DNA of 64,000 bases from Cryptomeria japonica (taxonomy: Eukaryota; Streptophyta; Pinopsida; Cupressales; Cupressaceae). Location: NCBI RefSeq assembly GCF_030272615.1, contig NC_081410.1, forward strand, positions 123,373,640 to 123,437,639, in the 5' to 3' direction. A model generated the notes under the pieces. The model searched no databases. It saw only the letters and a list, made by a program, of their open reading frames with translations, and had not been told where the DNA came from. The position numbers and the translations under genes were made by a program. Positions 34,008-46,250 of the stretch are shown here, one piece after another. The first letter of the stretch is position 1; each line of letters begins with the position of its first letter.

Positions 34008-34499
34008 CTCCTGACATAAATTAGAGACGTCACATTACACACTCCCGACATTGTTTGTTTGTATTGCATACTCTCTATGTATTTATCAGCCTTTAACACT
34101 TTCCTCTTCTTTTCTGCAATTTCTCTCTTCTAGGCAGCCGGTGAGCTTGTTTCCATGTCATTAAAGATAATGCCTGCTTGCTTTCTTTTACGAAATTTAC
34201 TTGCACATAAGTCTTCAACTTGTATCTTTTGCTTCCACACATATATAAATTATAATTCATGCTTAGATGATAATTAAATAAAATAAGCATTTGTAAATGA
34301 AAGATTTAGTCATTGGATGTTACATATTATCTGATAGAAAGATCCTAGACAATTCTTGGAGAAAAAAAAAATCATTGATAACCTTTTTTTGCAAATAACA
34401 CTGAATCAAATAAATAAAAAATGTTTTATGCAATTTTTAAAAGTAGAAATCGTTCAATGCTTTCATGCACTGATGGCAACGCTATGTGACCCACAACAT
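33275..34499 (-). repeat. Inverted repeat, right arm
   Basis: It is the reverse complement of 24026-25071 plus 33072-33248; arm lengths are 1,225 and 1,223 bp. It ends gacccacaacat at 34499, beyond which the similarity stops. No target duplication was seen at the outer edges. Confidence 0.9.
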
Positions 34500-35589
34500 C
34501 TGATACCATCTGAATTTTCGATGACAACTAAAGAAACATCCGACAAGGATGCTGTATATCTGATGTCACTTCCTTGTCAGACAATCGTCAAGGAGAAAAC
34601 ATAGCATCCGTCAGAATTCTGACCATAACCCATCAAAAATTTTGGCCAGGGGAGAAAATATAGCCACCGTCGGAAGAGTTCATAACGTTGTCAGAATTCT
34701 GATGCAAATGGCATCATTGGGAAGACTGACAATGAGTTTTCAACGGTTAAATTGGTCAGAAGTTTGATGTGGTATCGTTGGACTACCGACAATTGTCCAT
34801 CGAAAATTAGGCCCAAATGTACTAGTGTCAAGAGATATATCCTTTCAAGAGGGATCCTTTTGGGCTATCTCTCATAGAATACTTTCTTGTGTGTGTGGGC
34901 CTAGATTCCCTTAATTCCTTAGAGTAGTGGTGGATTATTTCTTGAATACTCATTTGTATTTGAAGTAATCAACAATAATGTGACTAGTTTTAAAATACAC
35001 ACAATACATTTGTAAAGGTGGGTATTCATATTCCAAAAGTCGGGTCCAAATCCAATCAACTATTTTTAAGTGTTGTCTATTAGAAGGGTTTTGGATATGC
35101 CGTGATCAACCAAAATGTGAGCAAAAATCATGTGAAGTAAATTAGAAAAGGTTTTTTCTACCACTAAAAAGTTCGCCAACATATTGTCAATTGCTTCAAA
35201 ACAAAATTCATAATATAATTACAATGGAAGATTAGGGAGCTGAACTAACATAGGCACACCAAAGAAATATTTTGAGGTGGGGTTAAAATTTGGGTGTGAA
35301 GTTTTAAGCATAAGCATGTGTTTATCCTATATTTAGACATAATTATAGTAATCTTTTATGATAAAAAATCAAAATTAAATTACCATAAGTGCAAGGGTAA
35401 ATTTGAACACCACCTTTAAGGATGGGTCCCCAAGTATCAATGATTAATTTGTGCGAATTGGCCATAAATAATCCATTAGGAAAGTATGAATTTCTACAAG
35501 GAATTATTAGTTTTTTCCCTGTAGGAATATTTGTTGTATTAAGAGACAATATTGAGGAATATCCCTAAGTTAGTGAATGATTATTAAAT

Positions 35590-35990
35590 TCAAATCCTCT
35601 AACCAGGTGATTCATTAACTTGGATCTAAATCCTCCATTGAGGTTACCTTTAACCAGGTATAGCTCTTAACAGGGCTTTGGGATCTTTAACATGACTCGC
35701 TCCCAATAGAGCACTTTCTAGACCTTAACCGACCAGTTACCTATTACTGCAGATAGTTAACTTGTGAATTCCATCTCATCGTGGTTTTTCCTAGTTGGGT
35801 TTTCCACATATAATTTCTTGTGTTATGGTGAATGTTTTACTCTTTTTGTGAATGTTGTTATAACGCTTTGGATTGCATGCAAAATCTTAATTAAACTAGT
35901 TAAATGTTTTTACCAGTCTGGGATTAAAGTGTTATTGTTTTTGCTATCACTGATTCACCCCCCCTCTCAGTGCTTTATAAGTCTATCACT
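35590..35990 (+). repeat. LTR relic, copia type
   Basis: The passage has the look of the D/E-type LTRs: ctctaaccaggt, aacagggctttgg, and near the end ctgattcaccccccctctcagtg. Neither terminus nor a PBS could be placed. It is followed by 36000-36150, where a block starting gatgaaattaacaaa occurs twice about 75 bp apart. Confidence 0.4.
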
Positions 35991-37630
35991 TGTAATGAAG
36001 GAATTTACATGGGATGAAATTAACAAAGATAAATTTTCATTAGGAGCAAGGAAGACTCCAAGGCTAGATGGGTTAAGGCATTTACTTAAGATGAAATTAA
36101 CAAACCCATATTTTCATTGAGGCAAGGAAGACTCTAGGGCTAAATGAGTTTTAGGAAAAAATATTTATGCCAATTTTGGACATTAATATTTAATATCATT
36201 TCCTTTCTCTTTTATTCATTCATAAAAATATATTTTTTAGTCTATTTTGAATTTTAATTATTCGAATTAGCATAAAAATATATTCCAATCCAAAATCAAC
36301 AAGTTAAAAATAAAATAAATTAAAATTAAAATAAATATGTACCCAAATTCCTTGCTTTGTCCTTAATTTTTCATCATTTTGGTATGTTCAATTGCTCAAT
36401 TTGATAGCATGTACTTGTGATGCAGGAGCATCCCCGGTTCTTGGTAATCTTGCATCAACCAAAAACATTTCTTTTCCCATTTATTTTATGTTTTGCAGTT
36501 TCAACATTTATTTATGCATTTTCTTGCTTTTGCTCACTAGACCTTGCAAAGCTAGATTTTGCTTGAGAAAATGATTATCTTCCTTGTTCCTAAACTATGG
36601 AGCATTTGGATCATTTTTTGGCAAGTTACCGACAGGGATAACTTTAACAAACCACCTCAAGGCAAAAGTGTAAAATCTTGGCGAATCAGAAATTATTTTT
36701 GGGGGGAAATTTTTATATTGATGGCGAAATTTTTTTTCAAAATAGGAAAAAAAATTATTTTGTATTGGCGATTTTTTCTAGGGTACGAAAATTTAATAAA
36801 ATTATGGCGAATAATACCTTGTTCTATGGGGAAAATATATATTTTAGGAGGCAAATATTTTTCGTTTAAAGGAACAAATATATAATTGTATGGGCAAAAA
36901 ATTTTACTCCGAAGGAAAAATTATTTAAGTGTATTGGTGATTTTTATCCACCGCTTCAAAATTATTTAATTTTTTTGACTAATATTTTGTTATTTATGGA
37001 AAAATATATATTTTATTGGCGATTTCATGAATTCATTGTCATTAATAGACAAGGCACACCACATCACATTGAGTCCAGACTCTTCACAATGTATCGATGA
37101 GCGTGACCTCTTTGACACGTGAAGGGTGGCACATACCTAAAATACATCAATGATTTTAAACCGTTTGATGATCGTAGATCAATGGCTGAAGTTTTATTTC
37201 GTCCCAAATTTTTGAAGAGAACATAGTTCACCAAAAAGTGCCCAGAATGGAATTGGATTCAATAGACACATATCAAATGTCACTATCGATAATGTTGGTC
37301 ATTTAATATATGTCTAGTCACTAACTGCAATCCACTCTATCTCCATGACTTCCAATGTGGTACTTGGTACAAGTTTATAATTGTTTCCAATTTCGCACAC
37401 TAGTGCATTTATGGGAAAGATTTGCAGAGATATACAAAAGATTTAAAAAAATTTAAAGGGATTAATACAGTTAGAGAATAAATTATTAAAATCAAGAGCT
37501 TTAGATATTTATATACGATCTTTGCTTCTTTCATCTTCAATTAGCGTTTGGTAGATAAATCGTTTAAATTTTGGCTCTGGTTTTGGTCTATACGCTCAGA
37601 TTGTTTAATTTGGTATTCTGATTTCTCAAT

Positions 37631-38197
37631 ATGGACACTCCTATCCGCTTGAGAAGCATTTTTGCAGAGGACCAAAGGGCATTTTTGGGCTCCGTTAGAG
37701 ACCCAACCCTCTAATCAGTCTGTAAGGAGGTTGGGATGTTCACTAATGAGGTTGTGAGGATGGTGTTGGGCAGAGACTTTCTACGTAATAAAAATAGATA
37801 CCATGTTAACACAAACGTTACATCCTGGTTCTTAGTGTCTCTTCTAGACCTTAGAGGAGACAAGGTGGATATGTTGATGTTGATAAGGAAGGTGTTTAAA
37901 TAAGACTTCCTTAGAGATGATGTTACTATTGTCATCTTTGCAGAAGTAGGGGTGGGGATCCCTTGGGCGAATGAATTAACCAAGCTTCTCCTCCCTGACC
38001 AAACAGTGCTAGTGCCTAGGCAATCGTTTCTTTTGAACTTGAATGCAGAGTAGTTGACGCATCATAGGAAATGGGCACAGATTGGTAGGGACTTTCTCTG
38101 GAAATGGTTCCTCCTAGACGACTTTCCAAACTATTGTTGGCTTGAAGAATTCTCACAACTTATAATGTCTGAAGAATTCTACATGGAGGAAGGGTGA
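37631..38197 (+). pseudogene. Unrecognised 188-codon frame with three in-frame stops
   Basis: From the ATG at 37631 (MDTPIRLRSIFAEDQRAFLG) one frame runs to a TGA at 38195-38197, broken by TAA at 37712, TAA at 37901 and TAG at 38051 but with no frameshift. The composition is protein-like (LGRDFLRNKNRYHVNTNV, GRDFLWKWFLLDDF), unlike the AT-rich surroundings. I do not recognise the family. It could be the start of a retroelement gag or a host gene relic. The lack of frameshifts suggests fairly recent loss. Confidence 0.45.
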
Positions 38198-38534
38198 AAT
38201 TCTTAGGGTAAACCATGAATGTGTCCACTTCTTGTGCCTTAGCTCCAACCCCCTAGTAGTTTTGTTTTTTTGGCTATTTCCTCATAACCTCACAGGCTCA
38301 CTCATTTTGGCCTAATTTTTTTTGAGGGACTCAGACATGTAAAAATTATAAATTTGCGAAACATATATATTAATGATAATTTTGCAAATTCTAGTTCATT
38401 TAAGTTTGCCTCTTATGGATATAAAAATGCTTTTGTATTTCATTTTATTATTTTTGGTTGCCATCATGTCATGGTAGGATACTTAGAATAATCATTATGT
38501 TTTAAAATAGCTTAAATAGTTATTCATTTGTGTG

Positions 38535-40191
38535 TGTGTAGGGGAAAAAGCGAGACTAGGTTAACATGCCCTAATCCTACCTTTTGACACACATTACGGA
38601 ATATGAAAGAGCCTAGAGGTATCACACAATTGGCTACTTCTTTTTGTGAAAGAGAGAGCCACGGGCTACCTATTAGGATTTCTATTCCTTTGTTGTAATT
38701 GAAAGATAAAATGATACAAGTTCAAGTCCTAATCCCAAAATGCATGTATAAACTAATAACAAGATTGCAGAATTGAGATTAAACAATGAACAGCTGTAAA
38801 CACAAGGATAAAACAAGAATGCAGATGCATACCTGGAGTCAAAATCTGATTGAAAATGTTTGGGACAGGGGTGGGGGCGCCACTGTCCTGATACTGTGCT
38901 GAAAACTGCACCTGAAACTGCTGTCTTGCACTCTAGAAACTGTCGAAAATGTTGTCTGTCAGGAGGACCAGGGCGCCCAGCGCCTCTGTCCCAGGAACCA
39001 AGGTGCCCAACGCCCCTGTCCTGGTAGGACTAGGGTGCCCCACACCCCTGTCCAGGTCTTTTGCTCTGCAATTTGGTGTGGAGTGTTGTCTCGACCTACT
39101 TTTCCCGGATCTGTAACCTGCGGCATCGTCCGAGTCCCGAAACCTGCACTTATATTTGAAAAGGGTGTGGGCAGCTATATAGGGTTTTGCCTTAGTCAAA
39201 CCCCCACTTCGGTGATTTCCACCTCCACGAATAGCCAAGTTGTATTGTAAAATGTATTGTGTGTGCAGACCTTGTGTGTGTGCAAGATCCTAAAATGCAA
39301 GCAAGCAAACTAGAGCAACCTAGAAAGTAAACCCTAATTGCTCATAAATGATGATGTAAATGCTCTAAATTGAGATACAAAGTGATCTAAAGCATGAATA
39401 AGTGATGTATTGAAGCTTATGCAAAGACATGAAAACAACATGAAATCATACCCAACCCCAAGGGAGAGGTACAAGCCAATCTTCAGTCGGTAATCTCCTA
39501 TTGTTCTTCAATGCCTTCCAAGCCCTAAATGGATGAGTGAAATTGATAAATGCTTGATAGAGGGATGTTGAATGTTGTTGAAGTCTTCAAAGATCTGCTC
39601 TTTCGTTGCATATGAGGTTCCTGAAAATAAAATTTGGATCCTTTCAAATGAAGAAAGAGAGCTCGTATGTATGAAACCCTAGGTCTTAATTTCATCTTTT
39701 GGCTGACCTAGAGATTGAATCTCCTACCAATTTCTTGGGGTTAAGCTTTATTTTATGATTGGATTGTGCTCCTAAAATTTTGAGAAAAATGTCCGGGACC
39801 ATGTGCACTCCAGGCGCCCTAGTCCTGACAACTTTTCACCAAATTTTCAGGACCGTCGGATATGATGATTTTAGAGAGAATCCCAAAGTTACAGGTGATT
39901 TCGAGATGTTTTGACCCCCGAAACCAAGCCCCCAAGTTCAAAATAGGACTTAATTAGGGTTTTTGATTGAATGATGTATTGGAGGAATAAAATGAAAAGG
40001 GCACATTTTAATGAAAGGGCCCAACTTTATGATGTGGAGAACGATGAAATAGGACCTTAGACCTAATTAATTTGATTAATTAAGTGCTGAAGGAGAAATG
40101 CAATGCAAGATGTAAAATGCACCAAGGTGGGTGCTAAACTAGGTGTGAAATTGTACCACCCTAGCAAGTGCGTACAATTTATGACGCTACA
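38535..40191 (-). mobile_element. Solo LTR G of the A/F family
   Basis: In + view it starts TGTGTAGGGG and ends GACGCTACA, is 1,657 bp, and is flanked by gtgtg at 38530-38534 and 40192-40196. Three units of the GC-rich repeat lie at about 38967-39056, and the TATA motif is on the - strand near 39175. With no internal region it is the outcome of LTR recombination. Confidence 0.9.
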
Positions 40192-40196
40192 GTGTG

Positions 40197-41028
40197 GATA
40201 TAAGATTTAATTTTCACCATAAAAAAATTGCATGTCTATTCTAATTTCTTCTCTAAAGTTAAAGAACAAACTCAGTGTCACTTTTGAGACGACCTTTTCT
40301 AAAAGATATTTGAAGTCCTTGACAAAGAAGTATTTGAAAAAATATAATGTCAGGGATTGGCTGCAAGTGATAGCATCCAATAAGGATCACAATGTCTATG
40401 AACTACATTTTTTTTTGTGTATGAGCTATGTTATTTCAATATTTTGTTAAACAATGGAAATAAATTTAATATTGTGATCTTTTTTATGTAGTGTTTCTTC
40501 CTCTATATTTAATATATATAAAAAAAATCCAGTTCATTCCATTAATTATTTGTACATTAATTATCATTGATTATAATTTTATAAATAAATAAAAAAGATG
40601 TTTATCTCATGAAAACAAGTGAATTAAAAGTCCAACTTACTTCTTGTAATTTTTTTTGCATAATTTCAATATAAAAAAAGTCCAACTAACTAGATACGTG
40701 TACATTGAACACCAACACGAAACAATTAACAAAAGCTATGGCCAATGCGATGATGAAGCATCAAGTGACGTGGCGTTTGGGTGGCCAAAATCCTATGTAT
40801 AATGGGACTTATGGGAACTGACAACGGATATGTAGTGATATTGCCTTATGGACCTATGGTACACACATCACTGTCATGAAAGTGAATGGTTAACATTTTG
40901 CCTTTATGTGACTTTAATGCCGACTTGTGTGTATGAATTATGCAGTTGAACTAGTGCATGCAGAGGAATGATGGTAGAGTTTGTGATTAATACCGACGAC
41001 TGTCACCGTTGGATGTCAAAAAAAAGAA
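40197..41028. other. AT-rich sequence, no gene seen
   Basis: Short frames only. A passage near 40800-40860 (gggacttatgggaactgacaa) faintly resembles the tandem repeat units at 63207. Confidence 0.5.
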
Positions 41029-41853
41029 TTGAATGAGAGGTGTTTAAATCTTGGGTGGATTGGAAGTCTTAGTATCATACTATTTGTACTTACAATATTT
41101 GCCAGTGTTATGGGTTTCTTAAGCAGCATGGAAGCCAATTTATCCTTCCATACTAATAAGAAATTAGTCCCATTTCTCAAAGGATTTACAGACAGGAGGC
41201 TAAAAGGTTTGTTCTTGTTTAAGGATGAGTAGTTGTACAAGAGTGTAAAAATAATGTTGGGAGAGGAAATTGTCCACGTAGGTCATCACTACAGGACAAA
41301 CATGGAGGCATATTCATTGATTATCGCTCGGGGTTTCCAATTTGAGGACGAGGTGAACAAGGTAAAAAATGCCCTAAGAGTTATAATTGATGGGCACTAC
41401 CTATTAAATCTGGATAGTGTGTGTGCTCGTGTGGTCCCGAAGGTGGGCATTGTTCTTGAGGCAAGGGTGGCTGGTTCGGTGGTGCCACTATCACTAATTT
41501 GATGGGTTGATGATGATTTGAAGGCAAGATGCAAAGCTCTTGCTTGGCACAGGTGGAAGGCCTTCAAATTGTTTGCAAGGTTGATGCAGTGTGATGAGGT
41601 TTTAATGGTCCTTCAAGAAGTGGCATGTGCAGAGGTGGATCGAGAGTTGCGACTGAGACCCAAGACTACCCAAGCAATGAAGTGGCTCTCAGAATTCTAT
41701 TATGACCCGAAGTACAAGCCATTTATGGGTTACTCTATTTGTATCTTTTTGTTCCATGTTTGTTTTCTCCCCAGACCCAACTTTGTATGTATAAGGGATG
41801 TCCACTACAAATTTTGGTATGCCGAATTGGAATTATGGGGTTTTTGCATGTAG
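41029..41853 (+). pseudogene. Unrecognised 275-codon frame with two stops
   Basis: One frame runs from the ATG at 41029 to 41853 with a TAG at 41230-41232 and a TGA at 41500-41502, and no frameshift. The first part has a hydrophobic stretch (IGSLSIILFVLTIFASVMGF, residues about 11-30) that could be a membrane segment. The middle has MLGEEIVHVGHHYRTNMEAY, and a later part KALAWHRWKAFKLFARLM and FYYDPKYKPFMGY. I do not recognise the family. Neighbours are transposable elements, so it may be a captured or relic gene. Confidence 0.4.
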
Positions 41854-42077
41854 CAGGGTTTTATTTTTTGTTGGGAATGGTGGTTTTGGCCCTTGGGGGT
41901 GTTTTTGTGGTGGCAGAACTCTGGTTGTTTTACTATACCACCTATACCTGCATATTTGTAATATTTTATTTTCAAGTAATACAATAAAAAAATTATCGAT
42001 AAAAAAAACAAAATTTCATGCAAGTTTTGACATTACATATTTAAATTGTATATTTAATTCATTATAAATTTATATAC
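41854..42077. other. AT-rich sequence, no gene seen
   Basis: Overlapping short frames here are low-complexity and not supported. Confidence 0.5.
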
Positions 42078-42363
42078 AATTGTCGGTTGGATGAGCACAG
42101 ATCAACGACGTGAGGTGTATTTCCGGCCGAATGTGGGTATAGTAAACATTTTTTGCAAACTTCTAACAGAAGACTTCCATAAATGATAAATATTTAATTA
42201 AGTGAAGTTAAATTCTAAATTTGCAATTGTATAATATATACTTAATTAAATTTAATAAGCTCTATTTCAACAAAAATTGAAAAGGATTAAAAAGTCTTCT
42301 AAACCATTCTCAAAAATTGACTCATGTCTATTGACATGGCCAAAAAATGGCAAAAGTCCCAGG
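42078..42363. repeat. Tandem repeat unit left of element E
   Basis: It contains ttggatgagcacagatcaac, gaatgtgggtatagtaaaca, ttgaaaaggattaaaaag and atggcaaaagtccc, in the same order as the units at 63207-63720. Element E is inserted at its end (TSD ccagg at 42359-42363). Confidence 0.75.
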
Positions 42364-43554
42364 TGTTACTACTTACTAAGGTTGCCATTAGTCTTATGTT
42401 CAAAGTTATTCTATATACTCTAGTCAGTTACCTCTACTGAAATATTCAGTCGGTATGCACAGTCCAGTCGGTTATAGAAGAAAGTAGTCACAGAGCCCAG
42501 TATGCACCGAGTTGTCTACTGAGTATCATTCCATGTTTACCGAGCAGCAAAGATGACACACCGAGTTGATATACATCGAGTGAAACGTGTTACCACATTC
42601 ATTGAACCTAGACATACATATGGAAACGTGTTACAAGATCAAGGAACATAGAACCATTATCACATTGGAAATTGCACTTAAAGATTGTGTATGATTTCGA
42701 GGTCATCTAAACAATGAAATATTTTGCATGGTTATTCATTCAATAAAACATGTTTGTAAGATTGAAGCAATGAATGGATCATCGACATAAGAGATCTATT
42801 TATACAACATGGATTGAGATCAGAAAGACACATGTAGTATGACAGAAAGGAAGATATAGAAATATATGGAGCAAGACATGTGAAAGCACTAAGTGTTATG
42901 ACTGTTATAGAGACACAGAGGTCACCGAGAAGATTTTCAGAGAACAGTCAAAGAACAGAGTAAACAAAATGGTTTACTGAGTTACTATATGGGTTACCGA
43001 GGTATGCTATAAGCAAGGTAATCTTATTTGAGCACATAGAATCTGCTATAACATTTCAGATGTAAAGTTGCAGATATTTGTAGTGATTTTATTGTAATAT
43101 TTTGAAACTATAAGAGAAACCTTTAACAGGGTAAAAGACTCTAACTAAGTCTATAAATTGTAATGCCTCTAACCAAGTGCAACATTTAGATTAAGTGTTG
43201 TTAAATCCTTTAGCAAGGTAGATCTAATAGATCTTGATACTCCTAATAGAGTAAGATATCAGAAATAGCTAAACATGTAGCTCTAACCGAGCACCCTTTA
43301 TTATTGTAGTAGTGAAGTTGTGGGTGCCATCCCCACCACAGTTTTTCTCTCTAACCAAGAGTTTCTACATAGCCAAAATATAAGTGTTATGAAGTGAATC
43401 ATGTATGATTGTTATTTATTTGGTTTAGCATTATATTATGTTACTACACTATTCAGTTTATGCTTAACAATAAAGTTATTGTTGAAGAAATGTTTTGAAG
43501 TATCGATTCACCCCTCCCCTCTTAGTACATTAGCTTTCCATATTGGGCCTAACA
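42364..43554 (+). repeat. 5' LTR of element E
   Basis: It is 1,191 bp, TGTTACTACTTACTAAGG to GGGCCTAACA. A TATA-like motif (tttatacaac) lies near 42799. It is close to 62031-63206 and to the D LTRs. Confidence 0.92.
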
Positions 43555-43556
43555 AT

Positions 43557-43568
43557 TGGTATCAGAGC
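43557..43568 (+). other. Initiator tRNA-Met primer-binding site of element E
   Basis: TGGTATCAGAGC, a perfect plant initiator-Met site, two bases after the LTR. Confidence 0.95.
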
Positions 43569-43616
43569 TTCAATCTTGGAAAAGGGTTTAACTGCCTAAA
43601 GAGAAAGATCTTATCA

Positions 43617-44453
43617 ATGGAAGGCTATAAACAATCTCGGAGGATTGTGTATCTGCAAGAAGAGTTGGATCATGCTAATCAAGTGATTGTAGACATGCAA
43701 AGGCAAATGCAAAAATCTCTGAAAGTGAGAAGAAGATTATCTGATGATTTGCAGGACTCTCAAGAGTTAGTGGAACAAATTGAGACATCATCTGAGAACA
43801 ATATGTCTGAAGAGACTGAAGAAATGATTGAAGTATTGAGAGAAAAGAACAAAGCACTAGCTGATCAACTAAAAGCAATGAAAAGAGAACATGAGCATTT
43901 CAGCACACAGATGACTCAAAGTCTTGATGCATTGAGGACAACCAAGGATAAAGTAAGAGATCTAGAAAGAGAGAAACAACAATTTGAAGCCTTAGTATCT
44001 GAAAAGAATGATGAAATCATAAGATTGACTGGGATTCAACAAAATCTATCAGATCAACTAGGTTATGCACATCATGAAGCAAATCTGAAAGATGATGAGA
44101 ATCAAGCATTGAAACTTGAAGTATCAAGGTTGACCAATGAACTTGAAAAAAAGAAGAAATCCAAAGAAACACTAAAGAAGAGTTATGAAGCATCAAAGAT
44201 GTTGGATGAGCAACTGAATACAAGACGACCCAACAAAGATGCAAGACTCGGTTACAAAGGAAAAGACTCTACCGAGAAGGGAATTCATACTACCGAGAGA
44301 GGAGAATCATCAAAGCTAGCTGGAATCAAGAAGAACATCAAAAGAAAGAATCCTATTTGCAACTACTGTGGGAATCAAGGTCACACTGCCAACATGTGCC
44401 AAATCAGGAAAGGTAAGCAATTGAATGTCACTAAGTCTAATGGTTATTGTTAC
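43617..44453 (+). pseudogene. Gag-like protein of element E, first part
   Basis: The start at 43617 (MEGYKQSRRIVYLQEELDH) is the same as in D. The frame is open for 279 codons: a long heptad-rich coiled coil (about residues 5-215), a Lys-rich stretch, then the knuckle CNYCGNQGHTANMC, complete here. Element F interrupts it at gttac; the rest, with the other knuckles, is at 57218-57733. By analogy with retroviral nucleocapsid it would bind RNA; the coiled coil suggests self-assembly. The frame into F beyond 44453 is accidental. Confidence 0.88.
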
Positions 44454-46079
44454 TGTAGCATCGTAAATTGTATGCACTTGCTAGGGTGGTACAATTTCAC
44501 ACCTAGTTTAGCACCCGCCTTGGTGCATTTTACATTTTGCATTGCATTTCTCCTTTAGCACTTAATTAATCAAATTAATTAGGTCTAAGGTCCTATTTCA
44601 CCATTCTCCACATCATAAAGTTGGGCCCTTTCGTTAAAGTGTGCCCTTTTCATTTTATTCCTCCAATACATCATTCAATCAAAAACCCTAATTAAGTCCT
44701 ATTTTGAACTTGGGGGCTTTGTTTCGGGGGTCAAAACATCTCGAAATCACCTATAACTTTGGGATTCTCTCTAAAATCATCATATCCGACGGCCCTGAAA
44801 ATTTGGTGAAAAGTTGTTGGGACCGTGGCGCCCGGAGTGCACATGGTTCCGGACATTTTTCCCAAAATTTTAGGAGCACAATCCAATCATAAAATAAAGC
44901 TTAACCCCAAGAAATTGGCAGGAAATTCAATCTCTAGGTCGGCCAAAAGATGAAATTATGATCTAGGGTTTCATACATAAGAGCTCTCTTTCTTCATTTG
45001 AAGGGATCTGATTTTTGTTTTCAGGAACCTCATATGTAGTGAAAGAGCAGATCTTTGAAGACTTCAACAACATTCAACATCCCTCTATCAAGCATTTATC
45101 AATTTCACTCATCCATTTAGGGCTTGGAAGACATTGAAGAACAATAGGAGATTACCGACTGAAGATTGGCTTGTACCCCTCCCTTGGGGGTTGGGTATGA
45201 TTTCATGTTGTTTTCATGTCTTTGCATAAGCTTCAATATATCATTTATTCATGCTTTAGATCACTTTGCATCTTGATTTAGAGCATTTACATTGTCATTT
45301 ACAAGCAATTAGGGTTTACTTTCTAGGTTGCTCTAGTTTGCTTACTTGCATTTTAGGATCTTGCACACACACAAGGTCTGCACACACAATACATTTTACA
45401 ATACAACTTGGCTATTCGTGGAGGTGGAAATCACCGAAGCGAGGGTTTGACTAAGGAAAAACCCTATATAGCTGCCCACACCCTTTTCAAATATAAGTAC
45501 AGGTTTCGGGACTCGGACGATGCCGCAGGTTACAGATCCGGGAAAAGTAGGTCGAGACAACACTCCACACCAAATTGTAGAGCAAAAGACCTGGACAGGG
45601 GCATTGGGTGCCCTGGTCCCTGGGACAGAGGCGCTGGGCGCCCTGGTCCTCCTGATAGACAACATTTTCGACATTTTCCAGAGTGCAAGACAGCAATTTC
45701 AAGTGCAGTTTCCGGCACAGTGTCAGGACAGTGGCGCTCGCGCCCCCGTCCTGAACATTTTCAATCAGATTTTGACTCCGGGTACGCATCTATATTCTTG
45801 TTTTGTCCTTGTGTTTACAGCTGTTCATTGTTTAATCTCAATTCTGCAATCTTGTTATTAGCTCATACATGCATTTTGGGATTAGGACTTGAACTTGTAT
45901 CATTTTATCTTTCAATTACAACAAAAGAATAGAGATCCTAATACGTAGCCTGTGGCTCTCTCTTTCACAAAAAGAAGTAGCCAATTGTGTGATACCTCTA
46001 GGCTCTTTTGTATTCCGTAATGTGTGTCAAAAGGTAGGATTAGGGCATGTTAACCTAGTCTCGCTTTTTCCCCTACACA
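44454..46079 (+). repeat. 5' LTR of element F
   Basis: It is 1,626 bp, TGTAGCATCGTAAATTG to TTTTCCCCTACACA. The TATA motif ccctatatagc lies near 45463, followed by two units of the GC-rich repeat at about 45593-45655. A U3 piece near 44818 carries gggaccgtggcgcccgg. Confidence 0.92.
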
Positions 46080-46082
46080 TTT

Positions 46083-46100
46083 TGGTGAACTCGACGTGAA
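46083..46100 (+). other. Primer-binding site of element F
   Basis: tggtgaactcgacgtgaa, three bases inside the LTR; A has the same site with one change. The tRNA is unassigned. Confidence 0.8.
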
Positions 46101-46250
46101 TCTATCATTGCTTCCTCTTGCATTGCATTTGTTAGATCTAGATCTAGATTTAGTGTGTTTTCATTTCATTTTCATTAAAAAGAAAAAAAAAAAGAGAGAG
46201 TGTGTTTCTTTGCATTGTGTTTTTAAATTTTATGCAACCTTTATTTCAAA

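Larger units (their letters stand above)
34500..38534. other. AT-rich relic DNA between the DRM repeat and solo LTR G
   Basis: No intact gene. Contents: gtcagaattctga words repeated near 34612 and 34700 (34500-34810), a copia-type LTR relic (about 35590-35990), a small duplicated coding-like block (36000-36150), a very AT-rich stretch with repeated tggcga words (36670-37030), and an unrecognised broken frame (37631-38197). Confidence 0.6.

Noticed and set aside
36000-36150. LINE reverse transcriptase fragment (KDKFSLGARKTPRLDG)
   Set aside because: The resemblance to the KAPGPDG region is short, and the block is duplicated; not enough to call a LINE.
36559-36885. Frame of 108 residues rich in Phe, Lys and Ile
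   Set aside because: AT-rich low-complexity DNA with overlapping frames; no coding signal.
41739-42067. Overlapping hydrophobic frames
   Set aside because: They overlap each other and the more likely frame at 41029-41853, and end in AT-rich DNA.
43401-43616. Start of the E gag-like ORF at 43401
   Set aside because: That upstream part lies in the LTR and across the PBS; the ATG at 43617, shared with D, is the sensible start.
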